Part shown: positions 58,605-64,000 of the stretch, piece after piece
How positions within the stretch are numbered: position 1 is the stretch's first letter
Layout: each line of letters starts with the position of its first letter
Assembly: GCA_007182875.1 (NCBI GenBank)
Contig: AP019514.1
Location: 3,348,001-3,412,000 of the forward strand
Source of the DNA: Vreelandella sulfidaeris
GTDB lineage: Bacteria > Pseudomonadota > Gammaproteobacteria > Pseudomonadales > Halomonadaceae
Direction of reading: 5' to 3'
Length of the DNA: 64,000 nucleotides
Notes under the pieces: generated by a model
Database searches by the model: none
What the model was told of the DNA's origin: nothing
Seen by the model: the letters and a program-made list of their open reading frames with translations, nothing else
Made by a program: the position numbers and the translations under genes

Positions 58605-59146
58605 ATGTCCGAGACGGGAAGCAACACCAGCGCCGCAGTCAGCACTGCTCTACCTGGTCAGCATGAACTCTCTATGACCGTTCTGATGACACCCGACATG
58701 GCGAATTTCAGTGGTAAAGTGCATGGTGGGGCTATTCTTAAAAAGCTCGATGAAGTTGCGTTTGCTTGCGCCAGCCGCTACTCGGGCCACTATGTAGTGA
58801 CGCTATCGGTCGATCAGGTGTTGTTTAAACAGCCGATTCATGTCGGTGAACTGGTGACCTTTTAGCCAGCGTCAATCATGTGGGGCGTTCGTCGATGGAA
58901 GTTGGCATTAAGGTGGTCGCCGAAGATATCCGCAATAAGCTGATACGCCATACCAACAGCTGCTATCTCACCATGGTCGCGGTGGACGCTGATGGCAAGC
59001 CTGCCAGCGTTCCACCGCTCAGATTGGAAACGCCGCTGCAGAAACTACGGTTTGAAAAGGCTGCGCTACGCAAGAAGTTACGCAAACAGGCGGAGAGAGA
59101 AGAACTGCTGACCCAGCAACAACATCAGTCGCAGGCTCAGGTATAA
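58605..59146 (+). CDS. Acyl-CoA thioesterase, YciA-like hotdog protein
   Basis: Single-hotdog thioesterase of the YciA/BACH type. ATG 58605 follows AGAGGAAAG. Seen are MANFSGKVHGGAILKKLDE with the catalytic Asp/Glu region, HYVVTLSVDQVLFKQPIHVG and, after an indel near 58864, VNHVGRSSMEVGIKVVAED. The C-terminus carries a charged coiled-coil-like extension (KAALRKKLRKQAEREELL). About 180 aa. Substrate chain length cannot be inferred. Confidence 0.9.
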
Positions 59147-59171
59147 CATCCCCCAACCACTAGGAGTTCGC

Positions 59172-60173
59172 ATGCTAGCCAGGGAACGCTACCCGCGCTT
59201 ACCTAAAGCGGTTGAATATGCCCATATTGGTTGGGATTTTTTATTTTAACCCTCGTTGTGATTAACCTTGCTCTACTGCTGTTTGATTCGCTGTTTCTAC
59301 TGGGCCCTGTTAACCAGGGCATTGCCAGCATCGCCCCCGGCTTTCATGCCTTTTACGATGAAACGATCCATAGCCGTTTCATCGCCATCGACTCTAGTGT
59401 TTGTCAGCTTTTTATCGCCGATGTACTGCTAGGTTGGTCAATTGCGATTGTCGAACGACGCTACCACCGCTGGTTCTTTTATCCCTTCGTACACTGGTAT
59501 GACGTACTAGGCTGTATTCCTCTAGCAGGCTTCCGCCTGCTACGTATTCTGCGTGTCGTATCGCTACTTCATCGTCTACACCGGCTGGGCTTAATTGACG
59601 TCACCCGCTGGGATATTTATTTATTTTTGCCAAGTATTACGACATCCTGCTCGAAGAGCTTTCCGACCGTATCGCCTTAAAGCTCTTGGGCAATGTTCAG
59701 CAGCAGATCCGCGCGAGCGACTCGCTTACCGAGCGGGTCATCGACCGGTAGTTATGCCCCGCAAAGCGCAGTTGATTCATGAGATCGCTCAGCGGTTGGA
59801 GAGCACGATTGGAAAAGCCTACCAAAATAATCGCCAATCCATCATGGCGGCGATCAGCGACTTGGTAAACCGTACATTGCGTGAAAGCCCTGAGTTCCAA
59901 AGTCTCCGCCGCCTACCCATGGGGCAGCAGGCAAGCAATGCAATGGAGTCATCACTAAGTGGGGTTGCCCAGCGGATGGTGGATGAGCTCCTGCTAGGCA
60001 TCCACTCGGATGAGTTTAAGAAATTAGTTGAGCGCACTGCCGGCAACGGCTTCGATACTTGGCTTACAGTGGACGAAGGCAGTAATCGGATTACCGAACA
60101 AATGCTGTATGACATTCTTGAAATGCTCAAAGAGCAGGTCAATCGGCAACGTTGGAAAGACCGCTATGATTAG
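59172..60173 (+). CDS. Membrane protein with voltage-sensor-like S1-S4 region and no pore
   Basis: I recognise only an ion-channel voltage-sensor-like fold. After three indel corrections (near 59237, 59635, 59750) about 333 aa result. Helices: ILTLVVINLALLLFDSLF (S1), IDSSVCQLFIADVLLGWSIAI (S2 with acidic residue), RWFFYPFVHWYDVLGCIPL (S3 with Asp), and FRLLRILRVVSLLHRLHR, where Arg recurs every three residues as in S4. No S5-S6 pore or selectivity filter follows; instead there is a soluble helical domain of about 170 residues rich in charged residues (e.g. LEMLKEQVNRQRWKDRYD). ATG 59172 has AGGAG five bases upstream. Related bacterial proteins are loosely called ion transporters. Confidence 0.7.
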
Positions 60174-60250
60174 TGATTAGCAAAGCCTCATTCATTAGCT
60201 ATTCAAACACGACACAACCCTGCCCCTTCACTTCGTATGGATACAATCAG

Positions 60251-60855
60251 ATGAATAGCGAATGGTTACTCCTAGGCCCTGCGGCGCTCTATATGATGTC
60301 AATGACGCTTACGCCTGGGCCGAATAACCTAATGCTGACCGCTTCTGGCGCCAACTTTGGCTTTAAGCGCACGCTACCGCATATGTGGGGAATTCTAGGC
60401 GGCTGCTTTTTTGCTATTTGCGGGTATCGCACTAGGCCTAGGCGTACTGTTTGAACGTTATCCCGCTATTCAAACCACATTACGCTGGGCAGGCAGTGCC
60501 TATTTACTCTACTTGGCGTGGAAAATTGCCAGTGCGCCACCGCCCAACCTGAAAGCCCGGGAACATAGCGTACCGTTTACGTTTTGGCAGGCGGCAGCCT
60601 TTCAGTTTGCCAATCCAAAAGCGTGGGTAATGGGGCTTGCCCTGATGGCAGGTTTTTACCCGAAAGTGGTCAGCCAGTGGTGAATGCGTTGGTTTTGGCG
60701 GGATTTGCTGAGGTGGTAGCACTGCCATGTATCGCTTTATGGGCGGCCTTTGGCACAGCCATTGGGCAGTGGATCAAAGCGACGGCGCATGGCGGGCGTT
60801 CAATATCACTATGGGGATACTGACCGCCTCCTGCGTGGTGCTGATATTGCGCTAG
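60251..60855 (+). CDS. LysE/RhtB family amino-acid exporter
   Basis: Six-helix exporter of the LysE superfamily. The N-terminal signature is MTLTPGPNNLMLTASGANFG followed by KRTLPHMWGILGG; the middle has WAGSAYLLYLAWKIA and FQFANPKAWVMG, characteristic of the family. About 201 aa. Indels near 60412, 60680 and 60775. The export substrate (an amino acid or cysteine-like metabolite) cannot be determined. The stop lies in a tandem repeat shared with the next, convergent gene. Confidence 0.88.
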
Positions 60856-60886
60856 CGAGCTTAGTCTATTGCGCTAGAGAGCTTAG
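60845..60886. repeat. Direct repeat of 20 bp at the ends of two convergent genes
   Basis: TATTGCGCTAGCGAGCTTAG (60845-60864) is repeated with one mismatch at 60867-60886 (period 22 bp). The first copy contains the stop of the LysE-type gene, the second the stop of the convergent I78 inhibitor gene. Confidence 0.9.
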
Positions 60887-61253
60887 CCGCAGCGTAACGC
60901 CTCAATAGTGTTCTGATCATTGATATGAATATTCAAACGATCCGGGCGATGATCCATGGTCGCCATGTCGCCTGGGCGAAGTACACGCACTTGACGAGCG
61001 CCGCTATCGCTTTGTAATTGAGAAACCTTCGCCTCATCAAAGGGCTGACCTATCGCCTGTTGAATAGCGTCTAGGTCACAGGCAGCATGCGATTCATTAT
61101 TGGAGTCGTTCGGCGCTACCGTTGGGGCGGCGGTGCTGCATCAACATCATCGTTCGCTGGGGAGATCGGCATCTGCGAGCTAACGCAAGCTGTTAGCAAA
61201 AACGTGCAGGCGCTTACCAGGACGAGCTTGGGCAGAGTAATACGGGACTTCAT
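60883..61253 (-). CDS. I78-family peptidase inhibitor lipoprotein
   Basis: A secreted, lipid-anchored protein of about 123 aa. ATG 61253 begins MKSRITLPKLVLVSACTFLL, a signal peptide ending in the lipobox LTAC (Cys near 61174). After an indel near 61120, in a run of Pro codons, the mature domain reads CDLDAIQQAIGQPFDEAKV and ends RLNIHINDQNTIEALRCG, a clear match to the I78 inhibitor fold (VRVLRPGDMATMDHRPDRL in between; two Cys likely form a disulfide). The targets in related proteins are serine proteases. It is convergent to the LysE-type gene. Confidence 0.85.
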
Positions 61254-61260
61254 CCTTGAG

Positions 61261-61288
61261 CTTCCTAAAAGTAACTTCCTAAAAGTAG
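61261..61288. repeat. Tandem 14-bp duplication
   Basis: CTTCCTAAAAGTAA is followed by CTTCCTAAAAGTAG, just upstream (on the minus strand) of the I78 lipoprotein start. Confidence 0.8.
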
Positions 61289-61309
61289 GTTGTTAAAACG
61301 TTATAAAAC

Positions 61310-61341
61310 CTCAGGGACCAGACGTAAATCTGGTCCCTGAG
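61310..61341 (-). terminator. Strong hairpin downstream of the entericidin-type gene
   Basis: CTCAGGGACCAGA and TCTGGTCCCTGAG form a perfect 13-bp stem with a 6-base loop; on the minus strand GTTTTATAA follows. It lies 25 bp after the entericidin-type stop. Confidence 0.85.
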
Positions 61342-61366
61342 ATACCGTTTATCTTTGCAGTCTTAA

Positions 61367-61497
61367 TTATTCAGCTGCATCCTGAACGGCTTGGCCGCCT
61401 TCTTCGACATCCTGGCCAGCGCCAGAAATAGTATTGCAACCGGTTAGAACACCGGCGGTCATCAGCAGCATAAAGCTCATGGCTAATAATTTTTCAT
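61367..61497 (-). CDS. Entericidin-type small lipoprotein
   Basis: A tiny lipoprotein of about 43 residues. ATG 61497 has AAGGAG six bases upstream. With one indel corrected near 61485 the chain starts MKKLLAMSFMLLMTAG, passes through a lipobox LTGC, and ends CNTISGAGQDVEEGGQAVQ plus DAAE, the standard EcnA/EcnB pattern. E. coli EcnA/EcnB form an antidote/toxin pair; only one copy is present here. A strong terminator follows. Confidence 0.85.
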
Positions 61498-61671
61498 TTA
61501 CGTTCTCCTTAACGATTTATTCAACATCGGAAACTCCACTGGCAACCTTCATTGCCGCTTGGGAGTTTTTTCAGGGTAACAGCGTTTTCGTCATCGTGCT
61601 CGCTTTCCCCTACTTCACTTTGTAATTGCTATGCTATCAAACTTCTATCCAAAATGACGGGAGCCTTCTAC

Positions 61672-62089
61672 TTGAACGATTTCACCCTTGATAAACGCCT
61701 TGCGGCTGACACATTTCCCGTAACGGACCTACCTCTAAGCCAGGTATTACTTATGAACGATGCGCGCTACCCTTGGGTTATTCTGGTACCGCGCCACGCC
61801 TCAATTAGCGAAGTGTTCGAGCTTTCTATCACCGACCAGCAGCAACTATGGCGTGAAGCCACCCAGCTAGGCGAAGCCATGAAAACAGCGCTGGGGGAGA
61901 CAAAATCAATATTGCCACGTTAGGCAATGTTGTCAGCCAACTGCATGTACATGTCGTTTTACGGCGGCATACAGACACCGCTTGGCCTGCCCTGTATGGG
62001 GTAATGGCAAAGCAGAACCCTACGATCTAAATGGTCAGGCGCAGTTGCGTGACCAACTGCTGGCGCTCATTGATGGGCTTGATATCTAG
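61672..62089 (+). CDS. HIT-domain hydrolase
   Basis: Nucleotide-binding hydrolase of the histidine-triad superfamily, about 139 aa. The start is TTG 61672 (LNDFTLDKRLAADTFPV), with GGGAG eight bases upstream. PWVILVPRHASISEVFEL precedes INIATLGNVVSQLHVHVV, with two of the triad His and Val in place of the third, as in a subgroup of bacterial HIT proteins; then DTAWPAPVWG after an indel. Indels near 61905 and 61992. It converges on the NicO-type gene. Confidence 0.88.
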
Positions 62090-62097
62090 CTTAGCCG

Positions 62098-63126
62098 CTA
62101 CCCAGTGAGTGGATGACGTTGCTGAGCAGGCGGCTCATTTAGAAGTGGCCCACTCGCAGGCTGCGCAATGCCCGCGATGCTAAGTGAAACACCTAGAATC
62201 ACAATCAGCGCACCACCCGCTAACGCCACCCAGCCGGTGACTTTTTGCACACTGCGCTGACTATGCTGTTGCTTGGTTAAGCGCCGCTGAGCCCAACCGC
62301 GGGCTAAAATACTGGCCAATGCGAGTGCCGAGACGGTGATGCCCGTGCCTAGCGACATTGCTAACACAGAGGCCATGCCTACTTCGAACTGGCCCAGTAG
62401 ACTGGCAGCTCCCAGCATCAACACCGCCCCGCTACAGGGACGCATGCCAATGGCGCCTACGGTCATTATCGCCGTTCGCCAATCTAACGCCTGCTGAGGT
62501 TTAATATGATGCGCGCCACCGCAACAGTGGCTGTGCTCCTGGCTGTGGCTGTGGCTGTGGCTGTGGCTGTGGCTGTGGCTGTGGCTGTGGCTGTGGTCAT
62601 TACGATGGGCCTGATAGGCTGCGCGCAATTGCTTAACGGCTCGCCAGCATAGCCACCCCCTAGCGCGGCGACTAGCAGAAAACTAGCCTGCTCCACCCAG
62701 GCAACGCTGCCCATGGCTTGTCGGGTTATCCAACCTAAGCCATAAACCAACACGACGACCAGCAAAATAGCGGTAATGCCCTGCAGTAGAGAGGCGGCAA
62801 AGAGAGTCCTAGAGCGCGTTTGACCGCGCCACCATGGTGGCCAAATAGGTCGCCAGCACGGCTTTACCGTGCCCTGGCCCAGCTGCATGAAATACGCCGT
62901 AGGCAAAGCTAATGCTTAACAAACTCACCCATGTCGCCATCGTAGGAGTACGTGACAATTCGGTAATCGCCAGGGTCAACGAGCGATGCAGATCGCGCTG
63001 CCACCCGAGCAGCTGATAGCTCACGCTCTGAAACCCGCCTTGCCAAACGATAATAATCACTGCTGCGACGAGCAGCAGACCCAGCATTAACCCTAGGTGA
63101 CGTGTAAAGGAGCGTGTTAAGGACAT
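62098..63126 (-). CDS. NicO-type nickel/cobalt exporter with poly-(His-Ser) loop
   Basis: Polytopic metal exporter of the RcnA/NicO type. After an N-terminal helix, FAYGVFHAAGPGHGKAVLATY is the family hallmark (HAxGPGH). A cytoplasmic loop carries nine consecutive Ser-His pairs plus EHSHCCGGAHH, expected to bind Ni, Co or Zn. The second half has GAIGMRPCSGAVLMLGAAS, also typical. About 343 codons. Indels near 62815 and 62640. ATG 63126; it is downstream of the DUF1007 gene on the same strand. Confidence 0.9.
62541..62594. repeat. Nine-copy hexanucleotide repeat (GGCTGT)9
   Basis: The hexamer GGCTGT is repeated nine times without interruption inside the NicO-type gene and encodes alternating Ser and His on the minus strand. 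Because the unit is six bases, copy-number changes by slippage would alter the His-loop length but keep the reading frame. Confidence 0.97.
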
Positions 63127-63204
63127 CTTACCGTTCCACTGAGAAAACTGTTACAAGGTAACATAATTATAAAATAACGCGGCAACGACATTTCCGAACA
63201 GCGC

Positions 63205-63863
63205 CTAACGACAATCAATTTGGCCGGTTTCTGCAAAATAGCGCCCCAAGCCTGGCTCACCACTTTCATCCTTATCGAGCAACGCCGCTTGCATCACGAC
63301 TTCTGGGTCAGGGTCAGCGGGAAGAATAGCGAGCTCACAGGCAGGCTCGCCGTTATATATCAGCGCATCATCCCGCGGCTGACCGTCTTCCTCTTCATGG
63401 ACTACTTCGATGTAGTAGGTGGGGTCAAACACTTGATAGCTAAGTAGCGAGTCTGTCAGCGGCTGAGGCGTTTCCAGAGGCAGAATAAACATAAAGATGA
63501 GCCGCCCATCGCGCTCCATAGCGGTATATTCGATGACCTCCCCAACGCCTGGGGCGCATTGTTGATGCGCACTTCGGTTAAATAATGTTGTGTAGCAAGA
63601 TTATCGCGTATCTCTTTGCCCAACTGATCAAGCCCCTCTTCGAGACTTGCGCCCTCGGCCTGCTGTAGTTCCTCAAAGACAACCAAGCTATAGAAGGGGT
63701 CCATTCGCCACGTTTGATGCAAGCTGCTCACCAACCCCTGATCATCGGTGATGACCCGGACACTCAAGTCGATCCAGCCGTGAGGGTGGGCATGAGTGTT
63801 AGGACTGATCAGAAAGCTACTCATCGCCAATACAAATGCTACTGAAATACTCGTTTCTCTCAT
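63205..63863 (-). CDS. DUF1007 family periplasmic protein
   Basis: A 219-aa secreted protein with a signal peptide (SVAFVLAMSSFLISPNTHA) and the start of the mature chain AHPHGWIDLSVRV, with His residues suited to metal binding, characteristic of DUF1007 proteins found beside NicO-type exporters. The second part has TYYIEVVHEEEDG and a C-terminal Cys-containing end (GQIDCR). One indel near 63540. Its start overlaps the stop of the next upstream gene (ATGA). The role is probably metal handling, inferred from context. Confidence 0.88.
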
Positions 63864-64000
63864 GGCGCGACGCCCAACTTATGCTGTAAGGCGACAAGCC
63901 ACGGATCTAACAAATAGGGCGGCAGGGCTGATTCCCACGTAGTGCTGACACACGCACGCGGCTACCGCTGCCCTCTTCGCTCACCTGTAGCTGTAGCTGA
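63860..64000 (-). CDS. Partial gene upstream of DUF1007 (3' end only)
   Basis: Only the last 45 or so codons are in the window. With one assumed indel near 63945 they read QLQLQVSEEGSGSRVRV, then STTWESALPPYLLDPWLVAL and QHKLGVAP before TGA at 63860. I cannot assign a family. The 4-nt overlap with the DUF1007 start (ATGA) shows that it belongs to the same operon. Confidence 0.6.

Noticed and set aside
61367..61497. Entericidin gene as a toxin-antitoxin module
   Set aside because: Only one lipoprotein gene is present; no second copy lies within the neighbouring sequence.

Overview
The window reads as a chromosomal segment of a moderately halophilic gammaproteobacterium, most likely Halomonadaceae (Halomonas/Kushneria type). 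This rests on Pseudomonas/Halomonas-like gene order (rpmE-priA-argS-SPOR gene-hslVU-DUF971 gene-ubiE-ubiJ-ubiB-hisE-tatABC), a FabY-type ketoacyl synthase, a betaine/choline-type (BCCT) transporter and an Mg-type HemB. The genus is inference. I saw no rRNA, tRNA, CRISPR array, transposase or prophage gene.

The most important technical point is that nearly every gene longer than about 600 bp is interrupted by one to five single-base indels. Even essential genes (purL, tadA, priA, hslU, coaD, hemB, tatC) are affected. When the reading frame is rejoined by eye, the proteins regain normal family lengths (CrtI about 492 aa, CrtZ about 176, FabY about 635) and continuous motifs. I count on the order of 90 to 100 inferred indels in 64 kb and read them as sequencing or assembly errors, not gene decay. 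Each gene below is therefore given as one full-length feature with its suspected indel sites.

Layout. 1-7050: radD (partial, -), purL (-), mltF (+). 7337-14612: a complete zeaxanthin glucoside cluster, crtE-fni-crtX-crtY-crtI-crtB on +, with crtZ convergent on -. Together these genes would take IPP/DMAPP through GGPP, phytoene, lycopene, beta-carotene and zeaxanthin to its glucosides. The cluster sits between mltF and tadA, which are neighbours in E. coli, so it looks like a cassette inserted into a conserved locus. 14669-17953: tadA (-), tesB (+), a short malic enzyme (-), rpmE (-). 18113-30668: the conserved block priA, argS, SPOR gene, hslVU, DUF971 gene, ubiE-ubiJ-ubiB, hisE, tatABC. 30796-34943: elbB (-), hemB (+), ppk1 (+), with a Pho-box-like site before ppk1. 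34995-40666: metE (-) divergent from metR (+) with MetR-type operators between them, then a RstB/RstA-like two-component pair (-).

40894-46929: small proteins, a retropepsin-like protease, a UMF1-type MFS transporter, a BCCT transporter, a His-rich small membrane protein and an AEC transporter. 46961-52855: glnE, dgkA, dacB, an SMR transporter and a TrmB-like methyltransferase, all on -. 53037-60855: fabY-coaD-ferredoxin, a DinF-like MATE protein, an AtoE-like transporter, a YciA-like thioesterase, a membrane protein with an S4-like voltage-sensor helix but no pore, and a LysE-type exporter, all on +. 60883-64000: an I78 inhibitor lipoprotein, an entericidin-type lipoprotein, a HIT protein, and a NicO-type metal exporter with a nine-copy hexanucleotide repeat encoding Ser-His, coupled to a DUF1007 gene and a further partial gene.

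The carotenoid cluster is a known pathway in an informative genomic position. The candidates I consider least described are the voltage-sensor-like protein, several short genes easily missed by gene callers (40894, 41133, 43526, 60883, 61367), and the His-repeat metal exporter operon.
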